Part shown: positions 13,629 to 24,167 of the stretch, in pieces | How positions within the stretch are numbered: the stretch's first letter is position 1 | Layout: each line of letters starts with the position of its first letter | Source of the DNA: Polynucleobacter meluiroseus | Lineage (GTDB): Bacteria; Pseudomonadota; Gammaproteobacteria; Burkholderiales; Burkholderiaceae | Length of the DNA: 64,000 bases | Assembly (NCBI GenBank): GCA_945881875.1 | Contig: CAMCVH010000001.1 | Location: forward strand, 248,001 to 312,000 | Reading direction: 5' to 3' | Translations under genes and position numbers: made by a program | The notes under the pieces: generated by a model | Seen by the model: the letters and a program-made list of their open reading frames with translations, nothing else | Told to the model about the DNA's origin: nothing | Databases searched by the model: none

Positions 13629-14339
13629 ATGCCAGCATATCAACGAGTGTTATTAAAACTATCAGGTGAAGCCTTAATGGGTGATGACTCTTATGGCATT
13701 AACCCAACAACCATTGATACCATGGTGAAGGATATTGCTGAAGTCGTTGCTAGTGGCGTTCAGCTTGCTATCGTGATTGGTGGCGGTAATATTTTTAGAG
13801 GTGTTGCTGGTGGTGCTGCTGGTATGGATCGTGCTACAGCAGATTACATGGGTATGTTGGCTACGATGATGAATGCTTTAGCGTTACAGGATGCCTTACG
13901 TCAAAAGAATGTTGAAGCAAGGGTTCAATCAGCCTTGCGGATGGATCAAGTCGTGGAGCCTTACATTCGTCCTAAAGCTATTCGTCATATGGAAGAGGGT
14001 AAGGTAGTAATTTTCGCTGCCGGTACTGGAAACCCATTTTTTACAACCGACACAGCTGCAGCTCTTCGTGGGGCAGAAATGGGCGTTGAAATTGTTCTAA
14101 AGGCCACTAAGGTTGATGGTATTTACACCAGCGATCCAAAGAAAGATCCAAGTGCTACAAGATATGAAACCATTACTTTTGATGAGGCGATCATCAAAAA
14201 TTTACAGGTCATGGATGCAACTGCTTTTGCACTATGCCGCGATAGAAAGTTACCAATCAAGGTATTTTCTATTTTGAAGCAAGGTGCGCTGAAACGCGTT
14301 GTGATGGGTGAAGGTGAAGGTACTTTGGTACATGTTTAA
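13629..14339 (+). CDS. pyrH: Uridylate kinase
   Basis: Phosphorylates UMP to UDP in pyrimidine nucleotide synthesis. It belongs to the amino acid kinase family and has [13 protein letters not shown] at the N-terminus, the glycine-rich [10 protein letters not shown] loop and the conserved [20 protein letters not shown] region. The 236 residues are typical. It heads a tightly packed plus-strand run. frr follows after 20 nt, the usual order in proteobacteria. Confidence 0.98.
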   Translation: MPAYQRVLLKLSGEALMGDDSYGINPTTIDTMVKDIAEVVASGVQLAIVIGGGNIFRGVAGGAAGMDRATADYMGMLATMMNALALQDALRQKNVEARVQSALRMDQVVEPYIRPKAIRHMEEGKVVIFAAGTGNPFFTTDTAAALRGAEMGVEIVLKATKVDGIYTSDPKKDPSATRYETITFDEAIIKNLQVMDATAFALCRDRKLPIKVFSILKQGALKRVVMGEGEGTLVHV

Positions 14340-14359
14340 GAAATGAAAGGGGAAAGATC

Positions 14360-14920
14360 ATGCCTGCAATGGAGATCAAAAAAAATACAGAACAAAAAAT
14401 GACAAAATCAATTGAGTCATTAAAGGCTAATTTGCAAAAAATTAGAACGGGTCGTGCGCATCCGGGCATCTTGGAACAAATTTACGTAGATTACTACGGT
14501 AATCCAACCCCTTTGGCTCAAGTAGCTAATCTAGGTTTAGCTGATGCAAGAACATTAACTGTTCAGCCTTATGAAAAGACAATGATGGGGGCAGTTGAAA
14601 AAGCAATTCGTGAGTCTGATTTGGGTTTGAACCCAGCAACTCAAGGAACAATTATTCGCGTACCAATGCCGGCATTGACTGAAGAGCGTCGAAGAGAATT
14701 AACAAAAGTAGTAAAGGGTGAAGGTGAAGATGCAAAGATTGCAGTTCGTAATTTGCGCCGTGATGCTAACGAAGCATTAAAAAAATTAGCAAAAGACAAA
14801 GATATCTCTGAAGACGAAGAGCGTCGTTCTCAAGATGATGTACAAAAAATGACTGATCGTTTTGTCACAGAAATCGATAAGATTGTTGTCGATAAAGAGA
14901 AAGAGATTATGACTGTTTAG
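14360..14920 (+). CDS. frr: Ribosome recycling factor
   Basis: Splits post-termination ribosomes together with EF-G. The 186-residue, helix-rich protein contains the family signatures [17 protein letters not shown] and [18 protein letters not shown]. The start ATG has AAAGGGGAAAG upstream. It lies between pyrH and uppS in a compact operon. Confidence 0.98.
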   Translation: MPAMEIKKNTEQKMTKSIESLKANLQKIRTGRAHPGILEQIYVDYYGNPTPLAQVANLGLADARTLTVQPYEKTMMGAVEKAIRESDLGLNPATQGTIIRVPMPALTEERRRELTKVVKGEGEDAKIAVRNLRRDANEALKKLAKDKDISEDEERRSQDDVQKMTDRFVTEIDKIVVDKEKEIMTV

Positions 14921-14944
14921 GCTTTAAACCTTGATAGTTCATTT

Positions 14945-15778
14945 ATGACACAGTCACCTCAACCCAAGGAACCAAAGCAAGTCAAGCACACCAGCTCCAC
15001 GCAGGATGTGCCTGAGGTTGCTGGTATCCCAAAACATATTGTCATCATCATGGATGGTAACGGTCGTTGGGCTACTAAACGTTTCTTGCCAAGAGTTGCT
15101 GGTCACTCGCAAGGTTTAGATGCGGTCAGAGATATCGTTAAGGCTTGTGGTGACCTAGAGGTTGAGTACCTCACTTTATTTGCATTTAGTTCGGAAAATT
15201 GGCGCAGACCTGCAGAAGAGGTAGGTTTTTTGATGAAGTTATTTTTGAATTCATTGGAAAAAGAAATTTCACGTTTACATCGTAATAATGTTTGTTTACG
15301 TTTGGTTGGTGATCTCAGTCGCTTTGACCCCGCCATTCAAGAAAGAGTAAAAATAGCGGTTGAACAAACTTCCAATAACACTGGTTTGAACTTAACGATT
15401 GCGGCCAACTATGGTGGTCGTTGGGATGTTATACAGGGCATTCAATCGTGCTTGAAACAACATCCTGGTCTTAACCCAGATGATCTCACTGCGGAGTTAT
15501 TGACTCCTCATTTATCAATGTCTTATGCACCAGAGCCTGACTTATTTATACGTACAGGTGGTGAGCAACGAATTAGTAACTTCTTGTTATGGCAATTGGC
15601 TTACACAGAACTCTACTTTACGGATGTTCTTTGGCCAGATTTTGATACAAAAGAATTAGCGAAGTCTTTTGCTTGGTACCGAGATCGTGAAAGACGCTTT
15701 GGAAGAACTAGTGCGCAAGTTTCTTCTGCCGACAGTGGCAGTGAAACATCCGACAACTCTCACAAGATGAATATTTAG
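14945..15778 (+). CDS. uppS: Polyprenyl (undecaprenyl) diphosphate synthase
   Basis: Cis-prenyltransferase that makes the C55 lipid carrier for peptidoglycan and surface polysaccharide assembly. The signature [13 protein letters not shown] carries the catalytic Asp. The second signature, [15 protein letters not shown], is complete. About 25 polar residues precede the catalytic domain and a short Ser-rich tail follows it, giving 277 residues, slightly longer than E. coli UppS. It is followed by cdsA after 6 nt. Confidence 0.96.
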   Translation: MTQSPQPKEPKQVKHTSSTQDVPEVAGIPKHIVIIMDGNGRWATKRFLPRVAGHSQGLDAVRDIVKACGDLEVEYLTLFAFSSENWRRPAEEVGFLMKLFLNSLEKEISRLHRNNVCLRLVGDLSRFDPAIQERVKIAVEQTSNNTGLNLTIAANYGGRWDVIQGIQSCLKQHPGLNPDDLTAELLTPHLSMSYAPEPDLFIRTGGEQRISNFLLWQLAYTELYFTDVLWPDFDTKELAKSFAWYRDRERRFGRTSAQVSSADSGSETSDNSHKMNI

Positions 15779-15784
15779 GGTCAC

Positions 15785-16630
15785 ATGCTCAAAGCACGAG
15801 TAATGACTGCATTAGTTTTATTGGGTATTTTCCTATCAGTCCTCTGGTTGGCCCCTTTAATATGGTTGGGTATTCTTTTAGCTTTAGTTATCACGCTTGC
15901 TTCTTGGGAATGGTGGCGCCTACTTTTTCCAAGTAATGAAAGAAGAGCTATTTCTTACGCTGGAATTTGTCTACTTAATTTAGCAGTCTGGGTCATGTAT
16001 GCAGACATGAATGCCGTTGTTGTATTGCTTTGTATGACAGTCGCTTTTTGGGTTTTGATAGTGCCTCTCATCATGAAGCAATCTTTGGAGTTTGATCTCA
16101 CTAAATGGAAATGGCCCCTAGCCATTTCGGGTCTGTTGATATTGCCGGCATGTTGGTTTGCCTTGATGCATTTACGTGCAATCAGCATGACCTTATTCCT
16201 CTCAGTATTGATCTTAGTTTGGACTGCTGACATTGGTGCTTATTTCGTAGGTAAATCTTTTGGAAAAAATAAATTAGCGATTAGATTAAGTCCTGGCAAG
16301 TCGATCGAGGGTGCTATAGGAGGTGGTGTTTTAGTTTTGATAGTTGCGCTCTTAGGAAGCTTTGTAGTTGATGATATGAAACTTTTCCAATTGAACTTTT
16401 TTGACTTTCTCAATCAAAGTATTGGTTGGCTTGGCATGATTGCAGTCACCATCATTTGTGTTCTTATGAGTATCCAAGGTGATTTGTTCGAGTCTCAACT
16501 AAAGAGAATTGCTGGTGTAAAAGATAGTAGTAATCTCTTACCCGGTCACGGTGGATTCTTGGACCGTATTGATGCTTTATTACCAGTACTGCCTCTTGCT
16601 GGTTTGATCGTCATTCTGATTACTCAATAA
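15785..16630 (+). CDS. cdsA: Phosphatidate cytidylyltransferase
   Basis: Integral membrane enzyme that forms CDP-diacylglycerol, the branch point for all phospholipids. The 281-residue sequence contains several hydrophobic helices. The C-terminal CdsA signature appears as SIQGDLFESQLKRIAGVKDSSNLLPGHGGFLDRID. The TADIGAYFVGKSFGKNK segment is also typical. It sits between uppS and dxr, its standard position in this gene cluster. Confidence 0.97.
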   Translation: MLKARVMTALVLLGIFLSVLWLAPLIWLGILLALVITLASWEWWRLLFPSNERRAISYAGICLLNLAVWVMYADMNAVVVLLCMTVAFWVLIVPLIMKQSLEFDLTKWKWPLAISGLLILPACWFALMHLRAISMTLFLSVLILVWTADIGAYFVGKSFGKNKLAIRLSPGKSIEGAIGGGVLVLIVALLGSFVVDDMKLFQLNFFDFLNQSIGWLGMIAVTIICVLMSIQGDLFESQLKRIAGVKDSSNLLPGHGGFLDRIDALLPVLPLAGLIVILITQ

Positions 16631-16634
16631 AGAA

Positions 16635-17888
16635 ATGACTCAATTAATTAAAATAAATTCAGATGCCCGATTAGACTCTCATGTCATGAGAAATATTTGT
16701 GTCTTGGGTTCAACCGGTTCAATCGGCGTTAATACACTTAATGTGGTGCGCCAATATCCTAACTTATTTTCGATCAAAACTTTAACAGCACATAGTCAAA
16801 TCAATTTATTGGCGGAGCAGTGCGCAGAGTTTCATCCAGAATTAGTTGTTGTTGGTAGTGCTGCGGCTGCACAAGAGTTAGAAAAACTATTACTGAATAA
16901 GCGGATAAAAACGCAGGTGCTCTATGGGCCCGCAGCTTTAGTCACTGCAGCAACACTTCCATCAATTAATACGGTCATGGCAGCGATTGTGGGTGCGGCA
17001 GGTTTATTGCCAACTATTGAAGCAGCTAAGGCTGGCAAAAGAATTTTGCTAGCTAACAAAGAGGCATTGGTGATGTCTGGTGATATTTTTATGAAAGCCA
17101 TTGCGACAAGTGGCGCAGAGTTATTACCTATTGATAGCGAACATAATGCGATCTATCAATGTTTGCCTGATGCCAATACATCCAATGGTGGTGCAAGAGG
17201 CGCCTATAGCCAATTTGGAGTAAAAGAGGTCTTATTGACAGCTTCAGGGGGACCTTTTAGGACAATCGCTCTTTCCGATTTATCCCATGTCACTTCCGAT
17301 CAAGCGTGTGCTCATCCTAATTGGGTGATGGGTCGAAAAATATCAGTTGATTCGGCGACCATGATGAATAAAGGTTTGGAATTGATTGAGGCCCATTATT
17401 TATTCGGTTTAGCTGCAAAACATATTCAAGTCTTGATACATCCCCAGAGTGTGGTGCATTCCATGGTGAGGTATGTTGACGGTTCAGTGATCGCTCAATT
17501 GGGTCAGCCTGATATGAAAACCCCGATAGCTTATGGGTTAGCTTGGCCTCGTCGAATTGATGCTGGAGTCAAAGAATTAGATTTTATGAGCTTAAAAGGG
17601 TTAAGCTTTGAAGAGGTCGATGCAGGTCGCTTCCCATGTTTAGGTCTGGCATACGATGCACTGGTTGCAGGTGGCTTGATGCCAACAGCATTGAATGCAG
17701 CCAACGAAGTAGCAGTGCAAGCTTTTTTAGAGGGCCAATTGAAGTTCACAGATATAGCTAACTTAGTAGAAAAAACTTTGAATCGCTCGCAATTAGCGCA
17801 GCTAGGAAGAGCAGATAGTTTAGAACTAGTTTTACAGGCAGATCTGGAGTCCAGGCAAATTGCCCAACTTATTTTGAAGGATTTTTAA
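16635..17888 (+). CDS. dxr: 1-deoxy-D-xylulose 5-phosphate reductoisomerase
   Basis: Second enzyme of the MEP pathway; converts DXP to MEP with NADPH. The Rossmann motif is VLGSTGSIGVNTL. The metal and substrate site lies in PIDSEHNAIYQCL, and NWVMGRKISVDSATMMNKGLE is diagnostic. The ORF has about 17 residues before the Rossmann fold, so the start could instead be the ATG at 16686 (MRNICVLG). Neither start has a strong ribosome binding site. It acts in the same pathway as ispD and ispF, which lie at 52.6-53.9 kb. Confidence 0.97.
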   Translation: MTQLIKINSDARLDSHVMRNICVLGSTGSIGVNTLNVVRQYPNLFSIKTLTAHSQINLLAEQCAEFHPELVVVGSAAAAQELEKLLLNKRIKTQVLYGPAALVTAATLPSINTVMAAIVGAAGLLPTIEAAKAGKRILLANKEALVMSGDIFMKAIATSGAELLPIDSEHNAIYQCLPDANTSNGGARGAYSQFGVKEVLLTASGGPFRTIALSDLSHVTSDQACAHPNWVMGRKISVDSATMMNKGLELIEAHYLFGLAAKHIQVLIHPQSVVHSMVRYVDGSVIAQLGQPDMKTPIAYGLAWPRRIDAGVKELDFMSLKGLSFEEVDAGRFPCLGLAYDALVAGGLMPTALNAANEVAVQAFLEGQLKFTDIANLVEKTLNRSQLAQLGRADSLELVLQADLESRQIAQLILKDF

Positions 17889-17890
17889 GT

Positions 17891-18961
17891 ATGGATGCTA
17901 TTTGGAGTTTGTTAGCTTTTTTAGTCGCCATTGGAATTTTGGTGAGCTTTCATGAGTTTGGGCACTATTCTGCGGCAAAGTTTTGTGGCGTTAAGGTTTT
18001 AACCTTTTCAGTTGGTTTTGGTAAGTCCATATGGTCCTATCAGAAGAATAAAGATTCAACCGAATGGTCTTTAGGTAGCTTGCCTCTGGGTGGTTACGTG
18101 AAGATGGATGAGGAATCTTTTAGGTCAAAAAAACTTTGGCAACGTTCTTTTATAGTTGCCGCTGGCCCTTTAGCCAACTTTTTATTAGCCATTCTCTTTC
18201 TTTCGGTGCTTTTTGCTTCAGGAGTTCCTCAATTACCAGCCAAGATGGCGGAGCCGGCAAAGGATTCTGTTGCTTATCAAGCCGGTATTTTGGGTGGTGA
18301 TCAGGTAATAGGTTGGAAGCAGGCTGGAAATACAGAGTTTCGTCCCATCGCTAGTTGGAATCAGTTGCGCTGGCGCCTAATGGATGCCGCAACAGCCAAA
18401 GAAAGCTTTTCTTTACTGGTAAAAGACTCTAAGAGTGAAGAGCAAGTCATTGTTTTTAATAATGAAAAGTTTAAAAAGCTGACTCCTGAGACCGATCCCT
18501 TGTCTTCCTTGGGTTTAAGACCAGATATATCGGAGCCTATTGCATGGTTTCAGCTCCAATTGGGCCCCTTTAGCTCTGTTTTAGTGGCTTCTGAGCGTGT
18601 TTGGGATGTTAGCGTTGTGTCAGTCAGGATGCTTGCAGGTATCTTTACCGGTGAATCATCTGTCAAGCAGCTCGGTGGACCCCTGAGTATTGCTGATATG
18701 GCCGGAAAATCTGCTCAGGTTGGCTGGCAGTCATATTTAGGCTTCTTGGCCCTCATCAGTATCAGCTTGGGGATCTTAAATTTGATCCCTTTACCCATGC
18801 TTGATGGTGGTCAGCTAATGTATGATGTGTGGGAGTTAATAACGGGGCGAAGGGTTGCTGAGTCCTGGCAAAATGTATTGCAAAGAGTTGGAATGGCTGG
18901 CCTGATGACAATAACGATTCTGGCTTTGTTTAATGATATTTCTAGATTGTTTTTACGTTGA
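17891..18961 (+). CDS. rseP: RIP metalloprotease RseP, short form with one PDZ domain
   Basis: Membrane site-2 protease that cleaves anti-sigma factors and remnant signal peptides. The zinc site HEFGH is at residues 21-25. The third zinc ligand is in the C-terminal PLPMLDGGQLMYD motif, and hydrophobic helices are in place. At 356 residues it is about 95 shorter than E. coli RseP. Compared from memory, the first PDZ region (about 100-210) is present. The sequence then goes from SSLGLRPDISEPIAW straight to the GPFSSVLVASERVWD helix, so the second PDZ domain is absent. The reading frame is intact and the gene is coupled to bamA, so it looks functional. Confidence 0.93.
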   Translation: MDAIWSLLAFLVAIGILVSFHEFGHYSAAKFCGVKVLTFSVGFGKSIWSYQKNKDSTEWSLGSLPLGGYVKMDEESFRSKKLWQRSFIVAAGPLANFLLAILFLSVLFASGVPQLPAKMAEPAKDSVAYQAGILGGDQVIGWKQAGNTEFRPIASWNQLRWRLMDAATAKESFSLLVKDSKSEEQVIVFNNEKFKKLTPETDPLSSLGLRPDISEPIAWFQLQLGPFSSVLVASERVWDVSVVSVRMLAGIFTGESSVKQLGGPLSIADMAGKSAQVGWQSYLGFLALISISLGILNLIPLPMLDGGQLMYDVWELITGRRVAESWQNVLQRVGMAGLMTITILALFNDISRLFLR

Positions 18962-21264
18962 AACTAAGTAAAAAATTACTACTGACCCCTCTAGCTGCTA
19001 TTGCAGTGAGTCTTTTATCTGGCCAAGTACTTGCTGCTGATCCGTTTATCGTTAAAGATATTCGCGTTGAGGGTTTACAACGTGTCGAGCCTGGAACTGT
19101 ATTTAGTTATTTGCCCGTTCGTGTAGGTGAAACTTTTACAGATGACAAAGGTGCTGACGCTATCAGAGCTCTTTACAACACAGGCTTTTTTAAAGACGTC
19201 AAAGTTGAATCAGAAAATCAAGTTTTAGTGATCACCGTTGAGGAGCGTCCAGCCATATCTTTGGTTGATTTCACAGGTCTCAAAGAGTTTGATAAAGAGG
19301 GAATGAAAAAATCTTTGAAGGCAGCGGGTATTACAGATGGCCGCTATTACGATAAGTCGATCATTGACAAAGCTGAACAAGAGCTGAAGAAACAATACAT
19401 CTCACGCGGATTCTATGGCGCTGATATTAAAACCACTGTAACACCAGTTGATCGTAATCGTGTTGCCATTCTTTTCAATGTGGAAGAGGGTACAGTTTCT
19501 AAAATTAAACTCATCAATATTAACGGTGCCAAGGCATTTAAAGAATCAGTCTTGCGTGAAGAAATGCAACTATCTTCAGGCAATTGGTTATCTTGGTATA
19601 CCAAAAATAATTTGTACTCAAAGCAAAAGTTAGTGGCTGACCTTGAGTCAATTAGATCTTTCTATTTAAGCCGTGGATATCTGGAGTTTGTGATTGAATC
19701 AACTCAGGTTTCTATTTCATCTGACAAAACTGAAATGTATTTGAGTATTAATATTAAAGAGGGTGTTCAGTACAAAGTTTCTAGCGTTAAATTGGCTGGT
19801 GAGTTACTTGGGAAAGAAGCTGAATTAAGTAAGCTACTTCAGCTTAAGCCGGGCGAAATTTTCTCATCAAGTAAATTAACCGCATCGACAACGGCAATTG
19901 CTGATAAGTTAGGTGCCTATGGTTATGCATTTGCATCCACAACGCCTACTAATGCCCTCAATCGTGAAAAGCAACTGGTTGATTTAACTTTAACAATTGA
20001 TCCAGGTAAACGCACCTATGTTCGCAAGGTGAACGTCGTCGGTAACGTTAAAACACGTGATGAAGTGATTCGTCGTGAAATCAGACAGCTTGAAAGCTCT
20101 TGGTATGACAGTGAAAAGCTCAAGCTTTCTAAAGATCGTGTGAATAGAACTGGTTACTTTACAGAGGTAGATATCTCTAATGAGGAAGTACCCAACACAA
20201 CTGACCAGATTGATGTGAATATGAAAGTGGTTGAGAAGCCAACCGGTTCATTAAGTTTGGGCGCGGGTTTTTCATCAACTGATAAGTTAATCCTGAGTGC
20301 TGGTATTTCTCAAGAGAATGCATTTGGAACTGGAACAAATATTGGTTTAAATATCAATACTGGTAAAACAAATAGAACCATCGCAATTTCTAACTACGAT
20401 CCATACTTTACAGAAGATGGAATTAGCCGTTTTACAGAACTTTACACAAGAAACACCATGCCGCTTTATTACACAGGTGATACTGAATACAAAATTCAAA
20501 CCACTGGCGGAAGCTTTAAGTTAGGTGTGCCTTATTCTGAGATTGATCGTGTGTTCTTTGGGCTTGGTATTGAGCAGTTAAAGATGTCAACCAGCGTGAA
20601 TACACCGCAGGCTTATATCAATTACAAAAATGAATATAGTGGTAACACTCTCAATATACCTGCAACGGTTGGTTGGTCAAGAGATAGTCGTGATAGCGCG
20701 TTGATACCTTCACGCGGCGTGTATCAGCAAGTAAGTTTTGAACTCGGCACTGCTTTAGGAGAACTTCAATACTATCGTGGTTATTACCAGCATCAGTATT
20801 TCTACCCATTATTAAAAGGTAATGTAATCTCATTAAATGGTGAGATTGGTTATGGCGATACCTATAATGGCAAGGCTTTCCCGATTACTAAGAACTATTA
20901 CGTTGGTGGTATTGGTTCTGTAAGAGGTTTTGAGCCAGGCTCAATAGGTCCTCAGACTCTAAATACGACAACTGGTCTTTATAGTCCAACTGGCGGATCA
21001 TCCAAGTTAATCGCTAATGCTGAATATACCTTCCCTATTCCAGGTTCAGGAGTTGATAAGACCCTAAGATTATTTGGCTTCTTTGATGCTGGTAATGTTT
21101 TTGACAGCACAATTAGTTTATCTGAATTACGTAAATCTTATGGTTTTGGTCTTTCTTGGATATCACCACTTGGTCCGTTAAAATTCAGCTATGGTATTCC
21201 TATGAGCACCAAGTCCGATGATCGTTTGCAGCGTTTTCAGTTCCAAATTGGTACTGCGTTCTAA
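18958..21264 (+). CDS. bamA: Outer membrane protein assembly factor BamA
   Basis: Central pore of the BAM complex, which inserts beta-barrel proteins into the outer membrane. The 768 residues comprise a signal peptide (about residues 1-26, ending SGQVLAA), five POTRA domains (about 27-420) and a 16-strand barrel. The barrel carries the conserved VRGFEPGSIGP loop motif (the VRGF lid-lock element) and a C-terminal beta signature ending in QFQIGTAF. Translation starts at TTG, which overlaps the rseP stop (TTGA). An in-frame TAG 15 bases upstream rules out an earlier ATG. skp follows, as usual. Confidence 0.97.
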   Translation: MKLSKKLLLTPLAAIAVSLLSGQVLAADPFIVKDIRVEGLQRVEPGTVFSYLPVRVGETFTDDKGADAIRALYNTGFFKDVKVESENQVLVITVEERPAISLVDFTGLKEFDKEGMKKSLKAAGITDGRYYDKSIIDKAEQELKKQYISRGFYGADIKTTVTPVDRNRVAILFNVEEGTVSKIKLININGAKAFKESVLREEMQLSSGNWLSWYTKNNLYSKQKLVADLESIRSFYLSRGYLEFVIESTQVSISSDKTEMYLSINIKEGVQYKVSSVKLAGELLGKEAELSKLLQLKPGEIFSSSKLTASTTAIADKLGAYGYAFASTTPTNALNREKQLVDLTLTIDPGKRTYVRKVNVVGNVKTRDEVIRREIRQLESSWYDSEKLKLSKDRVNRTGYFTEVDISNEEVPNTTDQIDVNMKVVEKPTGSLSLGAGFSSTDKLILSAGISQENAFGTGTNIGLNINTGKTNRTIAISNYDPYFTEDGISRFTELYTRNTMPLYYTGDTEYKIQTTGGSFKLGVPYSEIDRVFFGLGIEQLKMSTSVNTPQAYINYKNEYSGNTLNIPATVGWSRDSRDSALIPSRGVYQQVSFELGTALGELQYYRGYYQHQYFYPLLKGNVISLNGEIGYGDTYNGKAFPITKNYYVGGIGSVRGFEPGSIGPQTLNTTTGLYSPTGGSSKLIANAEYTFPIPGSGVDKTLRLFGFFDAGNVFDSTISLSELRKSYGFGLSWISPLGPLKFSYGIPMSTKSDDRLQRFQFQIGTAF

Positions 21265-21282
21265 TTTCTTAAAGGTAGAGGT

Positions 21283-21816
21283 ATGAATCATTTTATGAAT
21301 CGTTTAAATATAAGCTTAGTTACTTTACTAGTCTCAACTAGTTTTGTTGGTTCAGTTTTTGCGGCTGACGAAAAAGACTTTAGCAGCAAAATTGGGGTTG
21401 TTAATTCTGAGCGTATTTTCAAAGAATCTAACATGGCTAAAGCTAGTCAGGCTAAATTACAAAGTGACTTTGCTAAGCGTGAAAAAGATTTGCGTGATGA
21501 TGCTCAAAAGATTAAATCTGCAGCTGAGAAGTTAGATAAAGAAGCTGCAGTGATGTCAGATACTGATCGAGTTCGTAGACAACGCGAGTTAGCTGATGCG
21601 GACCGTGAATTACAACGTAAACAACGTGAATTCACAGAAGATGTGAATCAACGAAGCTTTGAGGAGCGTTCAAAAATTGCTCAAAAAGCTAATCAAGCTC
21701 TTAAATCAGTTGCTGAGCGTTACAAATTAGATTTTATTGCTCAGGAAGCAGCTTACGTTAACCCTCGCATTGATGTTACTGATGATGTGATTAAAGCCTT
21801 AAACAGCTTACGTTAA
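21283..21816 (+). CDS. skp: Periplasmic chaperone Skp/OmpH
   Basis: Holds unfolded outer-membrane proteins in the periplasm for delivery to BamA. It has a signal peptide ending around VGSVFAA, then the family N-terminus IGVVNSERIFKES and a long charged coiled coil (about residues 55-140). The length of 177 residues is normal. Two in-frame ATGs lie four codons apart, and AGAGG sits just before the first. Its position between bamA and lpxD is the conserved one. Confidence 0.93.
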   Translation: MNHFMNRLNISLVTLLVSTSFVGSVFAADEKDFSSKIGVVNSERIFKESNMAKASQAKLQSDFAKREKDLRDDAQKIKSAAEKLDKEAAVMSDTDRVRRQRELADADRELQRKQREFTEDVNQRSFEERSKIAQKANQALKSVAERYKLDFIAQEAAYVNPRIDVTDDVIKALNSLR

Positions 21817-21843
21817 ACTTAAGCAAGATTTACGGGATACCTA

Positions 21844-22902
21844 ATGCCATCTATCGCTGAGCTAGCTGCGCAGTATTCGGCTCGCTTAGTGGGCGATGGC
21901 CATGCGAAGGTAACAGGATTAGCACCTCTAAGTGAGGCTTCTACTCATGAGTTAGCTTTTCTCGCCAATCCGCTATACAGAAAAGAAGCTTTAAATAGTC
22001 GAGCAGGATGTCTGATTGTTTCTGAAGCTGATTATGAGTTTTTGAGCAATTCAGAAAGTCCCTGCAAATCCAAAAACTTTTTGGTAACTCAAAATCCGTA
22101 CGCTTTGTTTGCCAGAATTTCTCAAGGCTTTGAAAAGAAATCGACTCCTTCTTTTTCAGCTGGTATTCATCCTAGTGCACTGATTGAAGAGGGCGCTATT
22201 GTTGCAAAAAGTGCTTGCATTGGACCTTTTTGCCATATTGGTAAAAACGTCAAAGTGGGTGCCAATACAAACTTAAAGGGACATGTCTCAATAGGTGATG
22301 GCGCATCAATTGGCGATGGTGCATTGATCTACCCGAATGTTACGATCTATCACGACTGTCATTTAGGTGACCGAGCCATTATTCATAGTGGTGCTGTAAT
22401 TGGTTCGGATGGTTTTGGATTTGCTCCAGACTTAGCAGCTGGTGAATGGGTGAAAGTTCCTCAAATTGGTAAGGTTATCATTGGTCACGATGTTGAGATT
22501 GGCTCAAATACCTCTGTTGATCGTGGCGCTTTGGCTGACACTGTTATTGAAGATGGTTGCAAGATTGATAATCTTGTTCAAATCGCTCATAACGTTCACA
22601 TTGGTTCATTGACAGTCATTGCTGGCAATACTGCTATTGCTGGAAGTACTCGCATCGGAAAGATGTGCATGATTGGTGGATCCTCAAGCTTCTCTGGACA
22701 TTTAACGATTGCTGATCGAACGACTATTTCTGGTGGTACCACCATCATTCGTTCAATTGACCAACCTGGTCAACACTACACCAGTATTTTCCCCATGTTG
22801 CCGCACGCTGATTGGGAAAAGAATGCCGCTATCTTACGTAGCTTAGATAAAATGAGAACTCGTGTTAAAGAATTAGAACAACAGCTTAAGTTAATTAAGT
22901 AA
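21844..22902 (+). CDS. lpxD: UDP-3-O-(3-hydroxyacyl)glucosamine N-acyltransferase
   Basis: Adds the second acyl chain in lipid A synthesis. The N-terminal uridine-binding domain (about residues 1-110) is followed by a left-handed beta helix of hexapeptide repeats. The catalytic-region motif [22 protein letters not shown] includes the expected His. The C-terminal helix ([18 protein letters not shown]) completes 352 residues. It belongs to the lpxD-fabZ-lpxA-lpxB cluster. Confidence 0.97.
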   Translation: MPSIAELAAQYSARLVGDGHAKVTGLAPLSEASTHELAFLANPLYRKEALNSRAGCLIVSEADYEFLSNSESPCKSKNFLVTQNPYALFARISQGFEKKSTPSFSAGIHPSALIEEGAIVAKSACIGPFCHIGKNVKVGANTNLKGHVSIGDGASIGDGALIYPNVTIYHDCHLGDRAIIHSGAVIGSDGFGFAPDLAAGEWVKVPQIGKVIIGHDVEIGSNTSVDRGALADTVIEDGCKIDNLVQIAHNVHIGSLTVIAGNTAIAGSTRIGKMCMIGGSSSFSGHLTIADRTTISGGTTIIRSIDQPGQHYTSIFPMLPHADWEKNAAILRSLDKMRTRVKELEQQLKLIK

Positions 22903-22915
22903 TCAAGGACTTGTC

Positions 22916-23365
22916 ATGACTGAATTAGTAAATTTTGATATCAACCAAATTTTAAAGATGCTCCCGCATCGTTATCCATTTCTTTTGGTTGATCGAGTTC
23001 TTGAATTAGAAGCAAATAAGCGTGTCAAGGCACTTAAAAATGTAACGATGAATGAGCCTCACTTTACAGGGCACTTTCCAGATTTTCCTGTCATGCCAGG
23101 TGTATTGATTTTGGAAGCACTAGCTCAAACTGCCGCACTACTCACGTTTGGCGGTGATGCTGTTGATGATTCAGTCTACTTCTTTGTGGGTGTTGATAAT
23201 GCTCGCTTTAAAAAACCAGTGACTCCTGGTGACCAACTTATTTTAAATGCTTCAATTGAGCGTTTTAAAGGTGGTATTTGGAAGTTCAAAACATTTGCTA
23301 CCGTAAATGATGTGATCGTTACTGAAGCTGACTTGATGTGCACCATTCGAAAAAAGGAAGCTTGA
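22916..23365 (+). CDS. fabZ: 3-hydroxyacyl-ACP dehydratase FabZ
   Basis: Hot-dog-fold dehydratase of fatty acid elongation. The catalytic motifs [13 protein letters not shown] (His) and [19 protein letters not shown] (Glu) are intact and the length of 149 residues is standard. It lies between lpxD and lpxA. There it competes for the same 3-hydroxyacyl-ACP that the lipid A acyltransferases use. Confidence 0.98.
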   Translation: MTELVNFDINQILKMLPHRYPFLLVDRVLELEANKRVKALKNVTMNEPHFTGHFPDFPVMPGVLILEALAQTAALLTFGGDAVDDSVYFFVGVDNARFKKPVTPGDQLILNASIERFKGGIWKFKTFATVNDVIVTEADLMCTIRKKEA

Positions 23366-23366
23366 A

Positions 23367-24167
23367 ATGTCCTTGATTCATGCAACTGCGATCATTGACC
23401 CAAAAGCTGAAGTTGCTGATGGTGTTGAGATCGGCCCTTATGCAGTTGTTGGACCTCATGTCAAGATTGGGAAAAATACTAAGATTGGTGCACATACTGT
23501 TGTAGAAGGTTGTACAACGATCGGTATAGATAACAAGATTGGGCACTTTGCTTCAGTAGGTGGTGCGCCTCAAGATATGAAGTATCGCAATGAATCAACT
23601 CAATTAATTATTGGGGATCGTAATGTCATTCGCGAATTTACAACCTTGCATACCGGCACAATTCAGGATGCAGGAATAACAAAAATTGGTAATGACAACT
23701 GGATCATGGCTTATGTGCACATCGCCCATGATTGTGTTGTTGGTAACAATACTATTTTCTCGAACAATGCTCAAATTGCAGGCCATGTTCATGTAGGTGA
23801 TTGGGCTATTTTGGGTGGTATGTCAGGCGTGCACCAGTTTGTTCGTATTGGTGAGCACTCTATGATTGGTGGCGCATCCAAACTAGTACAAGACTTGCCA
23901 CCCTATGTGATTGCATCTGGCGCTATCGCAGAACCTCATGGTGTTAATGCCGAGGGATTGAAGCGTCGTGGTTTTACACCAGAGTCAATCACGGCCCTTC
24001 GCCAAGTTTATAAATTGCTTTACAAGCAAAACCTTAGTTTTGAGGAAGCTAAACAGGCGATTGATGATCTAGCAATAGAGAAACAATCATCAGAGCCAGA
24101 TACGGCTCAGAAAATTAGACTATTCCATGATTTCATCGCCGCTTCACAGCGCGGCATTGCCCGCTAA
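23367..24167 (+). CDS. lpxA: UDP-N-acetylglucosamine O-acyltransferase
   Basis: First enzyme of lipid A synthesis. It has hexapeptide repeats from the N-terminus ([20 protein letters not shown]), the catalytic region [16 protein letters not shown] with its His, and the C-terminal helical domain ([17 protein letters not shown]). At 266 residues it matches the family. It follows fabZ by one base, and its last 41 nt overlap the start of lpxB. Confidence 0.98.
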   Translation: MSLIHATAIIDPKAEVADGVEIGPYAVVGPHVKIGKNTKIGAHTVVEGCTTIGIDNKIGHFASVGGAPQDMKYRNESTQLIIGDRNVIREFTTLHTGTIQDAGITKIGNDNWIMAYVHIAHDCVVGNNTIFSNNAQIAGHVHVGDWAILGGMSGVHQFVRIGEHSMIGGASKLVQDLPPYVIASGAIAEPHGVNAEGLKRRGFTPESITALRQVYKLLYKQNLSFEEAKQAIDDLAIEKQSSEPDTAQKIRLFHDFIAASQRGIAR

